Positions 38,524 through 51,369 of a stretch of DNA of 64,000 bases are shown in pieces; within the stretch, counting starts at the first letter, position 1, and each line of letters starts with the position of its first letter. A model generated the notes under the pieces. It ran no database searches. It was not told the DNA's origin and worked only from the letters and a program-made list of their open reading frames with translations. The translations under genes and the position numbers were made by a program. Source of the DNA: Malania oleifera (lineage: Eukaryota; Streptophyta; Magnoliopsida; Santalales; Ximeniaceae); assembly GCF_029873635.1 (NCBI RefSeq), contig NC_080422.1, positions 3,700,001-3,764,000 on the forward strand, given 5' to 3'.

Positions 38524-39146
38524 GCTATAGTCTGTATGTACTAAATTCTGGTATTGTATAGTGTATATGGATGTATGACTTATGTTTTCGCTACTTAGGT
38601 ACGATTATATATTTATATAAAAAAATGATATAATTTTAAGGTCGTTACACTCTCAGTCAATTGGTCCATTACTAAAGCAAAAAGATAAGGACTCAAAGCA
38701 GATCCTTAATGCACACTTATGAGAATTGAAAATTCTCTAGTTTTTCCATTTATAATCCTTACACTAGTCATTATTCCATCGTACATATCCTTAATGACAT
38801 CGGCATACCTACTATGTACACCCTTTTTTTTCTAAAACCCACCATAAAACTTCTCTAAGTATCCTATAGTATGCTTTCTCAAGGTCAATAAAAATCGTAT
38901 GTACTTCTCTTTTTTTCCCTAAACTTTTCCATTAATCTTCTTAAAAGATAAATAACTTCTATGGTAGATCTTCCAGGCATAAAACCAAATCGATTTTTTG
39001 ACTCCTTCGTTTCTAACCTTAATCTTTGTTCAACTACCATTTCCCATAGTTTCATCGTATGACTCATAAGTTTAATTCCACGACAATTATTACAATTTTG
39101 AATATCTCCTTTATTTTTGTATATAGATATTAGAGTAGCCTTGAGA

Positions 39147-40217
39147 GTGATCCAAAATTTCCACCAACATTTTCTAACATGCATTTGAAAATTTGAAACA
39201 ATTAAATATAGAGAGATGTTGCTATCTAAATTCCTTAGCACATCTTTTGGATCAATAATTCATTGGAGAAAAATAAAAAGAAGGAAAATAAGAAGAAATT
39301 TTTTTAAAAATTTAATTATTAGAATATTATTAAAAAAAAATTATTCTACTATGATTCAAAATTAAGAAAAAACATACTCTATAAAATTAATTTTCATTTA
39401 ATAACTTATTAGATATTTTATTTTGTTTCTTACTTCTCATAATAACCAAACATAAAATGGTTAGTTCTTTTTATACTTTTCATTATTTTCTCTATTATTT
39501 TTCAAGTTCAAGACTGGCCTAAATGTTTATTCAAAATTTTTAAATCAACCAATTGTGAGTGCGAGAATTTCCAATTCACATTCTTAAGAATCTTCAAAAC
39601 TTCCTTTATATTTTAAACAAATTGTTAGTTTATTTTAATATTTTATTATTACCAAAATTTATTAATCAAGGACATGTACCCTGGAATTAGACATTTATTT
39701 ATCTTAAAGTTAGATATTTATTTATTGGGTCTTTAGTTGATATGTTTCATAAATTTAAAATATTAAGTGTACCTTAATTTTAGGTGGTCAAAAGTAACTA
39801 TAAACAGACTTTAAAGCATTGGATCTATACATAGTCTTTACACACGATTCTCTTTACCTCATTCTTATCATCCGAGTACAAAAAGTTTAACAACTTTAAA
39901 AAAAGTGTTTTTTGTGTAGTTTTGGACTTTTTCCATTCGTGCAGAGTTGGAGAAAGTCGAAGTTGTATGAATCAAATCGGACTATTGTGTCTTAAGAGAC
40001 ACGAGTCAAGTGAAATTCTACTGCACTAATTTGCAGGTTAAGTCGAAAAACTATAGAGAGTTTGAATCTTTTTAAAAACAAAAAGCGAGGCTAGGATAAA
40101 ATACCTTTATACCCTTTGAACTATTCATTATACTGTAAATGCCCTTTAAATTTTCACACTAACACTAAAATTCCTTATAAAAATAAAAATAAACCCTCTT
40201 CTCTTTCTTGTTAAACT
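39147..40217. other. AT-rich intergenic DNA, no gene seen
   Basis: This is the right flank of the LINE insertion. I see A/T runs only, with no frame or repeat structure that I recognise. Confidence 0.5.
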
Positions 40218-40222
40218 GACCT

Positions 40223-41694
40223 ATCACGCCCCGAACCCGCGGATGGGCACCAGGTGTGAATTTAGTAACCTAACATGTCTATGTATAAATTAAAACGTAC
40301 ATGATACTATACTGAATGAGGGTCCGACCCCGTGGGGTACACATATACCTTATATACTTTCACATACACATACATACACATCACATACGCAGCAGAAATG
40401 TTCTTCTATACATACATCATGTCATACTAGAGTCTATATATAACTAGAGTCTACGCTCCAAAATACAGTACATACCCCGGGTGTTTACAAAACCCAATAA
40501 TGACAACCCGGTTACAAAATTTGTACTTACACAAGTACTATACGTAGTTAACCGACAACCACGCTCTTGTTATGCTAGGACGCTAGTGACAGCTACTCAA
40601 AGGACCTGAAAAACATTTGTATATTCGGGGTGAGACGCCTCTCAGTAAGGAAGAAAATAGGTTATATCAGTGTGTAGCATACATTTGTTATTTCGAAATA
40701 AAACATAATACAATACAGTTCTAGTATTTTCACACTCCAGTTCCAGTACATACGATACAAAATATACAGCCAGTGTCGTCACACTCTTCGGCCAAAACCA
40801 ACCGCATTACACAGAGCACCCGATAACCTATCATTAGCCGAAACCCCACAAAGATATCATTGCTAATACGGTGTCAACTCACATCTATCGGTGACCAACT
40901 GGAACAAACAAACGATATTTCACACCCTCGGATATAGAGTCGGACACTCGCCCATGATATTTAGCCTAGACATGGCGTTTTGCCCACGGTAATTAGCCGA
41001 GACGTGGCAATTTCACAAAAATTGGAACAATTTTGGAACTCATATTTCTATACCTCTCACCTTATGGTATTTAGCCATCACAACTGTTTTCACAGTCCTG
41101 AAACATTTTACATACAACAGTTCATTCCACACTTATTTGGTATATAACAAATCATATCATTTTTAATTCGAGAATACAGTTTAATATAAAAATAGGTATG
41201 GTCATCTCAATATCACAGTTTTATACAACATACGATTTACCAACAAAAATAGAGATGATACCCGAAACCCCCAAATTTTCCCAAAACAGTAACCCGAAAA
41301 TCTCGTATTTTCACCTGATAGATTTTCCCAAATAAGTAGTCAAATCATACATACAATTGTAAACTACATGTTTACTGATTCCGATTTCAAAAAGAACTGT
41401 TATAAATAGAATCCCCTTACCTTTCCTCGAATACCAAAAACCCAAACTCTACGGCTCCAAAACTACGAACCGAGTTCCCAAAACCTAGACAACGAAGAAC
41501 AATACTTCCTTACAATACTATTCTCTACAGATCTATCGAAACAAAAACGGATTCAGAGCCTTACCTCGGCTTTGAGTTAAAACCCGAAAATTCTCGAAAT
41601 GAAATTTTGATCCGCTATAAACGTAAAGATTCTCCTCTTGATCCACGTGGCAACGTCAGGTCGTTGATTCCGGCAACAAGTGGCCCGAAATCCT

Positions 41695-41762
<68 letters not shown>

Positions 41763-42101
41763 TTGATTTTTTAACCATTAAGCAAGTGAAATAGATATTT
41801 CTAACTTGGTTGATCTGGCCAAACTTGTCGACGAGACGACGTCCTCGTCGACGAGCTACAGAAGGAAACTAGTCATCGTCAAGGTGAACTCATCGACGAG
41901 CCTAAAATTTTAGGATTTCCCAAAATCTCTCGGTATCTCCTCGTCGACGGACTATCGAATCTCATCGCCGAGCTACACAAGAGACTTCATCGACAAGAAA
42001 AGAAACCTCGTCGACGAGCCCTGCTGATTTTTCCCTTTTTAATTTTCCCTCTTTTTTTTTCTTATTTATTTAATACTCCTATCTCGGGTCGGATTCTTAC
42101 A
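40223..42101 (-). mobile_element. Solo LTR of the chromovirus family
   Basis: The left end ATCACGCCCCGAACCC and right end GGATTCTTACA match the LTRs of the chromovirus at 14005-22695. GACCT flanks both sides (40218-40222 and 42102-42106). It has the conserved block near 40628, a 60-bp (GA)n tract (41699-41758) and a TCGTCGACGA-type array (about 41826-42019). It has no coding sequence. Confidence 0.88.
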
Positions 42102-43834
42102 GACCTTTGTGCTAACAAAAATTATTAAATTTAATAGAATACAATCATATTTAAGTTTTTTGAATAATTAATAATGTTTTAGACAAAATTAACTTTATGA
42201 GTCTTAAAATAAGATATTTTTGTATTTAAGAATCCTTGTATGTGCAAAGAATGGTACCAAAATTTGTTTCTTTCTTCCACTACATTTACAAAGTAGATTC
42301 TATCACTTTAGTGTCCACTTTTAATTTATAAAAATATTTTTGCATAAATATTAGGTGAATGATAAATATTATTCATATTGTATTTTGATCTTGGGTACTT
42401 TATGTGTAAGGACCCGAAGCCGAGTGGGTTCCTACATATAAATTTTTCAACGGACACAATAAATTTTAATTATCTTTATTACCAGAGCACTAATTAGTTT
42501 TATTACAAATACAGAAATATAAAAATTAAAATTTCTAAAATTCTAAAATACACAAACATATTCTAAATTGTATTATGCTAAATTTTATTCTACTCTACTC
42601 TTTTTACTCCTGCTCATGCACTTGCTTCGCCAGATTTTTGGTATACTCTTCAAAATCATCTGAAACATAAAATAATGATTAAGGTAAGACGACGCTTAGT
42701 AAGTAAATAAGATTATTATTAGTGTGTTATCAAAATGAGCTTTCATAATATTATAATTTCATAAAATAATATTTAATACTATAACTTCAAAACTGCTTTT
42801 AATTAAATGTAAATTTAAAAATTTTTGTATAAAACTCTTACTATCATTTATAGTAGTAAAATTTTATAATCATATACCATAACTGTTAAATTGAACTTTT
42901 TAACTTTAAAACTATAATTATAATACTCAATCATGTGTACATATATATTTCTTTATTAAATCATCATTTAGGCACAAAAATGCTCATGTTCACATAAACA
43001 TATACTTTTCCTTCAATTCATCAAAAGTTATGTATACGTAATTAAATATGTACATACATGTACTGTAAAAACTACTCTTAGGCCTGTTAATCGTAAGTCA
43101 TGTTTACCCCCATGATTGGATTGTAAGGTCCGAAAACTGGACTTAGTTTATTGGCCGGCCAAACTAAATCAACGTACATCATCATAGAGTGAGATTTTCC
43201 CTATTAAACCCTGATCCGACCCAGGTATACACTCAAGAGAAATCCATTACTGTATAAAACCACTATATAAACAGTGTGAGTTCACTCTGATTTGTTTAAA
43301 CTATAAGTTGCAGTACCGAGCATTCGTAATTTTCTATATCCTCTGAGTCATAAGGAGGCTTGAAAACATCTTATTATATAATTTATAAAATTAAAATAAT
43401 ATCATAAAAATCTCATTTTTACTCATATTTTCATGAAATACGCAACGTAAAAATAAATTCATGTCATATTTACTCATATTTTCGTGAAATAATGTAACAT
43501 AGAAATAAATTCATGTAACACAATTTTCGTGTTAAAAATATTTTCTTGAATAGAAATTAATGTTGTAAAATGCCCGAGGAGTTTAGAACATTTCTTAACC
43601 CAAAAATAAGTGCAAGTATATTAAAGATAAAACTAGTATAATTAAATATGCATAAAAATAAACTCGAAAAAATTTTATGAAAAATAACTAACATAATCAA
43701 AATTTACTTACAACTAAATTCGGGTATAAATTTTAATAAAAAATCTAACATAATCAAATTTACTTACATTTGCTTAACCTTTTGAGATGGTCACAATGAA
43801 TATCTTTGAAAAATGAGATCGGAAAGAGTGGGTG

Positions 43835-45052
43835 TATAGTGCCTTGTTTATTATTATTATTATTATTGTCAAATACCTCTTATACCATAATAATGATAAT
43901 ACAGTCCACCCAGACCCAAGGTGAGGTACCAGGGATACACCTGTCCATGTCCATAATATATTTATACCGCAGAAAACATAACCCTATTAAACTTTAAGTA
44001 CAATACCAGAGTTCTATTGTCTCCCAAAAATATGCATACTGACGCCCAAAAATTATCAAATTCTCAAAGTCTATAAAAACATATATTCAGTCCCAAAATA
44101 AAAACATACCCTCACTAATAGAAATCTACTCCTTCTCTATCTCGGAGCTTAGTCCGCCTGACGTCCTGGATTTCTTAAAATGTTAAGATCTACGGGGTGA
44201 GACACCTCTTAGTAAGCGAGAATAAATTATTATCAGTGTGTGACAATGAGTTTTAGTGTATCACATCATTTTAATAAAAATATTAATTTAATTGAGGAAT
44301 CATGGAAAACAGTTCTCATATCCATATACATGTATATACATTTGCAACCATACATTTTTCTAGAAAAAATAATCATGTTCAATAAATATTTTTGTGTACA
44401 AAATAGCACATTTGTCAAAATATCTTCATACGAGTGTATCACATCTGTAATGAGGAAACCCATTTATATCATGGTTGGCATACCAAGTTAAGTCAAAATA
44501 CCTCGTATGTAGTACAATTGGCCCACCGCAGCCTGGTCTGGACGCAGGGGCAGTCAACATCTCTCCAAAGGCCCAATCGACTTCCATTACCAACACGCTC
44601 CCCGAGCTGTGTGATTACACTAACTGAATCACTAGCAACAGTACCGTGCTCTCATATCATTAACCAACCGAGTTTTCATTTCCATCACTCGTTATACATA
44701 TAAGTTTATTTCTAAAATTTCTCATTTCTCATAAATATGCTCAAGCTCATGAGTATCCATGTGTATGTATCACATCTCGTCTATAACTCATGATTGTTCA
44801 ACATAACTAATAAAAACATGTCTGTATAAAATCTCATTTTATCATATCTGTTTAAAACATATCTATACATATCTTATATCAACTTAACTGTTTTCATCAT
44901 ATCTATTTATATCTCAACATAAACCCCATTTCATCTTATAAAATAATCACAGATTCATTTTTTTTTCAGTATTTACAATCATTTCTCATGTCACACAAAT
45001 TTTTAATAATATTTAACCAGTAAAACATTGGATATTTCAAAAACTACAATAT

Positions 45053-45112
<60 letters not shown>

Positions 45113-45515
45113 CCTGATAAGTTAGAAAATTCACATATAATATTTTCATATCATACTCAAATTAATCAATTAATTTTCCCCAAAAGTCTTGACATAAGTT
45201 ATTCTCCTTACCTATTTCCTAAGGAAACACTCGCAAGGATCCAAAATCAACGCCTACGGCGTTTGCATAAAACCATGTATTCCATAAATCCTAATTTAGT
45301 CAGCTCAACCCCAGCATGCATACCATCCTAGTATTCCTAAGTCCACACAAATCAAAGTAACTAATTAAACTTAAAACAATTCCCTTACCCTAAATTTGGA
45401 GTGGTGCTTGAGATCCTCAAAACACGAATTTGTCTTGGTTAACTTAACAAGGATCACCGCTAGGCCTTAAAAACAGTGTCTGATCATCAATCTGAGGCTC
45501 TTGCAATGAGAAAAT

Positions 45516-45576
<61 letters not shown>

Positions 45577-45771
45577 CAGTTCTAGGTTTACAAAAAAAAA
45601 TGACATGCAACCTTATGTAGTTTTCTATCCCAGAGCAAAACTGTTGACGGTTTTTCATTTTTACCTTTACCCGGCTGCGGTAACATGAAACTGTCGACGG
45701 TTTGGTCTACACCAAATCATTTTCCCTCTTTTTTTATTTATTTTATTCTTATTATTTTTCGGGTTACTACA
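43835..45771 (-). mobile_element. Solo LTR nested in the LTR at 42405-46376
   Basis: The 1937-bp sequence is flanked by GGGTG (43830-43834 and 45772-45776) and ends GGGTTACTACA. It has the conserved block near 44197, AGCAACAGTACCGTGCTC near 44635, a (TA)n tract (45055-45106), a (GA)n tract (45518-45573) and two palindromes of type AAACCGTCGACAGTTT near its promoter side. It has no coding sequence. Confidence 0.87.
45650..45706. repeat. Pair of AAACTGTCGACGGTTT palindromes
   Basis: Two near-identical sites (AAACTGTTGACGGTTT and AAACTGTCGACGGTTT) are about 47 bp apart, close to the promoter-side end of the LTR. The GTCGAC core is the same as in the other arrays, but the flanks are different. 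Confidence 0.8.
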
Positions 45772-46381
45772 GGGTGAGTGAGAATTTTAATTATGACAAA
45801 TTTTCCCTCCACCACTAATTCTTTCACTCACTAATCTTTCTCTTCCTTTGAAATTTTTTTGTGAAAAATAAAGATTGAGAGCTTCCTATTTATAGGAAAA
45901 TTTTGGGAAAGAAAATGAAATTTGTAAAAGTATGGAGAGAGGGGTGAAATTATAATTTTTTTAAATTAAAGGAATGGACGTGGAATGGGCATGAGATGGG
46001 CTTGAGATGGGAGGTATGGGATGGCGATAAGGGTACATGTGGGGAAAATGAAAGTGTTTGCCGACACTCCCATTTAATTAATTTTTAATTAATTTACTTA
46101 ATTAATTAATTAATTATTTTTGAATTCATTATTATTATTTTTTATTATTATCATTGTTATTATTTTTAAAAACTATGTTTTAGTATTTTTTTTTTATAAA
46201 AGAAGAATTAAGTTCGAATTTCAAAAACTCATGTAAACCCCACACGATTTTGTAGAACCTACACCACATCAAGACCCAAGTGGGTCTTACATAACTCCAA
46301 TAGTCCTCACATGGTCTTATGGGCCCTATACAACTACGGGACTCAAGTGGGGAAAATGCAAGTTGGAGTCATTACATTATC

Positions 46382-47680
46382 ATTTTTTTTTTTTCCTTTT
46401 CTTTTTTGCTGTGAATTTGCAAGCTCTCCATATTATACTCATAGTAAGCTTTTATTTCGGAAAATCATATGCCTAAAAGCCTATGCTTGAAAATAGGATG
46501 TCATTTTCCTGGAAATTCGGATTACAAAAGACAATGTAGAAATATTTTGTTGATATAACAATGAGTTTTAAAAAGTTCTTAATTCTAATCAGGCTAGAAT
46601 CTTTAAAGGAACCAGACATGAGTATTGGAATTTTTAACTTATATTTCCAAGAATTCTAAAAAATTCATTGAACCGAATAAGCAATTCAACCATAGAAAGA
46701 ATACTCTTGAATATATTATTACCTATAAATACTTTAACATTTTTTGTCACTAATTCAGTGGATGCTTTGAGAGTCATTGTATTTGGTAAGAAGGTGTCTA
46801 AAAGAGCTATAGTTATTTTTTTTCAAGATCTATGTGCTCGTTACTATCAATAAAGGTTTCTAAAAGAGCTATTGTTATTTTTTCTCAAGATTCGTGTGCT
46901 TGTCCCCGTCAATAACATATATAAAAGAGATTTTATCATTATGAGATCCACATGCATTTTGTTTTCTCAAAATTTTATACATGATCATAAAGAAATTCAC
47001 TTTCTCATGAAAATTTTAAATTTCTATCTTACTTTTGTCTGAAAATCCTCAAAATTTTCTTGAACCAGACAACTAATGCAGGTAAAGATACAATTGCTTA
47101 CAAATATTTATTACCTATGTAAACTTTCGAAGCTTAAAATTTAGGAGTTTTATATTGTAAATCTCATATTTGAACACAAAAAAAGATGTGGTGAAGGTTT
47201 TTGGGATGCGAAATATACTACCTCCTGTTGTGCATACCAACTTAATACGAACCTCAACTCATTTACCACAATCTTTGTCATTTAAATGCTTTTAGTTACT
47301 AATTTAACGGATGCTTTAAGAGTCATTGTATATGAAAAGAAGCATACCAAAGAGTACTTATTGTTTTTTCTCAAAATTTGTCGGTCATGTTTCTTTCAAT
47401 TGTCCGAACCTTTAAAAAAATTTCAAAACTTCTCAAAATTAATCATATTTTAATTTTTACAATTTTATATAAGAAGTATATGTCTCAACAAGCATTAGAT
47501 ATACCTGTAAAAAGGCAATACCATTTTAATTTTATTCATTCAAACATGTTATTTTCGGGATTTTATTGCATATAGAATAAACAGACTTTTACACATATTT
47601 TTCCAACATCAATCTCTCACACATGTATAAAGGATATTCTATCACTTTGTTACCAACTTTTTCGTCTTCCAAAATATGTT
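46382..47680. repeat. Unassigned DNA with local diverged repeats
   Basis: A unit of roughly 65-110 bp recurs: TCTAAAAGAGCTATAGTTATT (46797) and TCTAAAAGAGCTATTGTTATT (46859), with a more distant copy near 47290-47400 sharing GGATGCTTTAAGAGTCATTGTAT. No gene or mobile-element end is recognised. Confidence 0.5.
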
Positions 47681-48116
47681 GTCATCCCCCGAATGCAACC
47701 CATGAGAAGGGTGAACTAGATACAATTGAAAATTTAAGTGCAATAATAAAGTAACGTTGCTAGCAATTTAATACAAATCACAATGCCTAAAAGATACTAA
47801 GGGATGGAGAAATGCAAACTCTCTGTAGTGATTAAATTTTCTCAAGCATACATCCATTCTCACTAGGCTTCAACTATTGACGTTATACTAATTCAAACCT
47901 TCTTACAATTTTTCTTTCTTTTTCACTGAAAAAAAAAAAAAAAAAAAACACATCAAACACTACAAGAAATTTTAAGAGATTACAAAAAGAATTCGCACGA
48001 GGATGGTTTTGCAAATGAAGCATTAATAATTTATCAAAAATTCTCAAAAAAAAAAATATCAATTTGAGTAGCACAAGGGGTTTTTGACGATTCTCTCTCT
48101 TAAGGAAAGATGAGAG

Positions 48117-48316
48117 TAGAAAACAATAAAGCTTAAAATTATGTGTGCCAAATGTCTTAATTACTATTCGTTGAACTCGAAAGGGCATATATAAATTTCA
48201 CAATCAAAAAGATGATTTTTGCCCATTGTAATGCAATAGTCGCAACAATTGGTTGACCTATCAAAGGGTTCGATAGACTGTTCCTAACAGTTTTGACGAG
48301 AATAATCTTCTTCCAT
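48117..48316 (+). repeat. 200-bp direct repeat, copy A
   Basis: The stretch from GAAAACAATAAAGC to AATCTTCTTCCA matches 54853-55052 with only a few differences. What it belongs to is unknown; the flanks of the two copies are unrelated. Confidence 0.9.
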
Positions 48317-48545
48317 TTTCTCTTCTTCTTTTTTTTTTTTTTTTTGTGTCTCAACAAGATATTTACTATATAGTGTAAGCACAATTACAATTCAAGAACA
48401 ATTCTAAAATTCTCCTTCCACCACTAATTCTTTCACTCACTAATATTTCTCTTCCTTTAGAAATTTTTTGTAATGAAGGTTGAGAGCTTCCTATTTATAA
48501 GAAAATTTTGGAGAAAAATGGAATTTGTAAAAATGTGGGGAGATG

Positions 48546-49086
48546 TGTAACGACCCGGAAAATATTAATATTTAAATATTAAAGAGAGAGGAAAAATGGA
48601 AACAGAAACGGAAGGAGGAAGTAGGTTTCGTCGACGACTTTGCATTTTGGAGATAATAATAATTTTAAGGAATTGCCAGGACTCGTCGACGAATACAGGG
48701 GTTCGTCGACGAGTGCATAAGTAAATTCGTCGACGAATACAGAGTTTCGTCGACGAGAAATTATCGAGTGAAAAATGGGCTGCTCTGAATTTCGTCGACG
48801 AGAAATTACCGAGCGAAAAATGGGCTGCTCTGAATTTCGTCAACGAATACAGGGTTTTGTAATTCGTCGACGAGAAATTATCGAGTGAAAAATGGGCTGC
48901 TCTGAATTTCGTCGACGAGAAATTACCGAGCGAAAAATGGGCTGCTCTAAATTTCGTCAACGAATACAGGGTTTTGTAAATGAATTTAATGAATGACTCG
49001 TCAACTAGGTGACGTGTCTTGTTGACGAATCTAGCCCTATAAGTAGTGAAATTTTGGATTTTTATCCATTTTTAACGCTACTCACT

Positions 49087-49151
<65 letters not shown>

Positions 49152-50797
49152 GTCCCTCTCTCATTTCTCTATTCGTTTCCGAGCCTGTTTCTCGCCGAAT
49201 CGAAGATCTGAGGCTACCACGATGCTCCTGGCGAAGTTCTTTCCAAGTCTGCCGGAGCTGATCGTTGGAAAAGTTTTGTTGGATTTCATCCCAATCTCAA
49301 GGCAAGACATTTTATTCAGTATTTGTTTTTACCTCAGTTATAAAAAATATTGTAAGTAAGAAAATACTGATATTTTTTTTTTTTTTGGATTATATTTTCA
49401 GGATATTGAGTTAGGAACCATGCGGATATAGAACCAGAATTTTATAGGGACTTTTTAGAGTTAAGGTAAGAGAAATATGCTATGTTAGGATTTTAAGAAT
49501 ATTAACAGAGTTTTTATAAATACATATATATACCAGTTATTATGCATATTTTACAAAACGAATGTTTTAATGTTGTGTGGCCTGAGTAGATATTTACTTG
49601 ATGTAAAATTTATACAGGACTTCAGCATGATATGTTATATAGCATGTATATATAGTTATTCATAGATGATTAGCAGACAAATTTATATAGGTTTTGTTTA
49701 GTTCAGTATATCATAGTTTATATATAATGCTATGTTTTCTTAAATACCATAACACACAGTTTATAAAGACAGATTATACAGTTATAGCATCAAGATGCTA
49801 CAGTTATTCAGATTTTTCAGTATTTACAGTACATAATTATAGCGTTATGGTTATTTTAGAAACATAATGAAAACAGCAGAGGTATATATATATATATATA
49901 TAGATGTACTTATATAGTATCAGATCCCTGTGGGAATATTACAGACAGATACAGTTTATAGAGCACGGTACCGTTGCTATATACAGATAGAGTGCAACCA
50001 CATATCTCAGATAGTGTGTGGGTACCGTCTAACCGTGCTCGGAGAGGATGCAGCTCCCCAGTACACTAGGTAGAGGGGGTCGGTTAGACGAGGTAGCAGC
50101 CAGTCCCGCACTTAGGAGTGGATGCAGTTTGGCCGGGCTGAGGTAGTGTAGAGTATGATGACTTACCTAGAGGGCTGACCAGGTTAAGTCCCGCCTACGG
50201 GCCACACAACCCTATCATGACATACAGAGTTCCAGGAAAAAGAACACAGAGATATATATATATATATACATACGTATACAGATTTATAGTTTTCATTGTA
50301 TATAGTATATTATAGCAATATGAATGATAAAAAGCTCAGATGATACAGATGTTTTAAACTTTTATATATGTTTTTTATATAGATTTTCCAAATCATGCTA
50401 TTTTAAATATTATTATTATAAGTTTATGACTCAGTCGCCACACACTAGTAATAGTGTATTTCCACTTACTGAACATTGACTCACCCTATTACATTACCAT
50501 TTTTCAGGTGAGACAACTTAGCGAGCAGATCAGGCTTGCGGATAGAGAGTATATCGATTACCCTGGTTTAGAGGGTAAGTTTTGCGTAGGGTTTGTATTT
50601 TTGTGTAGTGGGCACTGGGGAGAGAGATGTATTATAAAGTTATGGTTGTAAATACTGAATTCTGGTATTGTATATACATGTATGTGTGGTTATGAAATTT
50701 ATGTTTTTCCACTGCATAAGGATGCCCATTCATGCAGGTGTTGGAGTAATTTATTACAAAAAAAAAAAAAAATGGTAATAATTCTGAGGATGTTACA
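48546..50797 (+). mobile_element. Solo LTR with a long palindrome array
   Basis: The 2252-bp sequence runs from TGTAACGACCC to GGATGTTACA with AGATG on both sides (48541-48545 and 50798-50802). It has about twelve TCGTCGACGA-type sites, TATA-like CCTATAAGTAGTG near 49034, a (CT)n tract (49085-49150), GAGCACGGTACCGTTGCTA near 49966 and a conserved block near 50467. It has no coding sequence. Confidence 0.9.
48627..49031. repeat. TCGTCGACGA array with a further tandem duplication
   Basis: About twelve palindromic sites are present. Part of the array is doubled: a unit of about 115 bp (GAGAAATTATCGAGTGAAAAA ... TACAGGGTTTTGTAA) occurs near 48750 and again near 48870, so arrays grow by local tandem duplication. 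Confidence 0.85.
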
Positions 50798-51227
50798 AGA
50801 TGGGTGAAATTATAATTTTTTTAAAATAAATGAATGGGCATGGAATGAGCATAGGATGGGCTTGGGATGAGAGGTATGTGATGGGAATGGAGGTACATGT
50901 GGGGAAAATGAAAGTGCTTGCTGACACTATTATTTAATTAATTTTTAATTAATTAATTAATTTTTTTAATTTATTATTATTGTCTTTTTATTATTATCAT
51001 TGTTATTATTTGAACACTATGTTTTATTATTTTTTATGAAAGAAGAATTAAGTTTGAACTTCAAGAACGCATGTGGACCCCACACGGTCTTGTGAGACCT
51101 ACACCACTTCGAAACCTAAGTGGATTTTACGTAATTCCAATAGTCCTCACACGATCTTAGGGCCCTACACAGTTTCGGGACTCATATGAGCCTCACATGG
51201 TCATGTGAGCCCCCTATAGGATATCTA

Positions 51228-51228
<1 letters not shown>

Positions 51229-51284
<56 letters not shown>
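51229..51284. repeat. (ATT)n microsatellite
   Basis: About eighteen ATT units are present. Confidence 0.95.
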
Positions 51285-51285
<1 letters not shown>

Positions 51286-51369
51286 CCAATTATGTTAGTC
51301 AAAATATTATTTTATGTATATGTACTTATTTACGTGTACAAATAGTGTTTATCTTATTTATCCTATGAA

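Larger units (their letters stand above)
34712..38649 (+). mobile_element. Solo LTR in the LINE, itself split by another LTR
   Basis: The LTR pieces are 34712-36584 and 38529-38649, flanked by a CTCT-type target duplication (34707-34711 and 38650-38654). It has about nine TCGTCGACGA-like palindromes (34740-34947), TATA (GCTATAAATAGTG near 34952), a CT-rich leader, a (TA)n tract at 35425-35462, AGCACGATACCGTTGCTA near 35908, and the conserved block near 36419. It has no coding sequence. Confidence 0.85.
33870..39130 (-). mobile_element. 5'-truncated RTE-like LINE split by an LTR insertion
   Basis: Two pieces (33870-34711 and 38655-39130) form one minus-strand LINE. The right piece codes for reverse-transcriptase words IYKNKGDIQNCNN, RGIKLMSHTMKLWE and NRFGFMPGRSTIE, the left piece for the C-terminal part, ending in a (TTG)n tail. 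A 16-bp target duplication, TAGAGTAGCCTTGAGA, is at 33854-33869 and 39131-39146; protein likeness to LINEs weakens just outside it. The frames are decayed. Copy 1 holds only the left piece. Confidence 0.82.
42405..46376 (-). mobile_element. Solo LTR (family of 1-1618), split by a nested LTR
   Basis: The LTR pieces (42405-43829 and 45777-46376) are together about 2.03 kb. Ends are TGTAAGGACCC and GAGTCATTACA, with TTAT-type target duplication at 42400 and 46377. The reverse complement matches 1-1618. TATA (CTATAAATAGG on the minus strand) lies near 45890 and the conserved block near 42686. It has no palindrome array and no coding sequence. Confidence 0.82.
48405..51190 (-). mobile_element. Partial LTR (family of 42405-46376), split by a nested LTR
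   Basis: The pieces 48405-48540 and 50803-51190 match the promoter-side half of the LTR at 42405-46376, including TCCTATTTATAAGAAAATTTT and the AATTAATT run. Only part of the LTR is present. It has no coding sequence. Confidence 0.75.

Noticed and set aside
47883-48384. Minus-strand frames with lysine and phenylalanine runs
   Set aside because: They cover A/T homopolymers and part of the 200-bp repeat, without any family likeness.
48565-48960. A 131-codon frame with repeated AAHFSLGNFSSTKF
   Set aside because: It is the translation of the tandemly repeated palindrome array inside a solo LTR.
51186-51368. A frame with a long tyrosine run
   Set aside because: It is a translation of the (ATT)n microsatellite.
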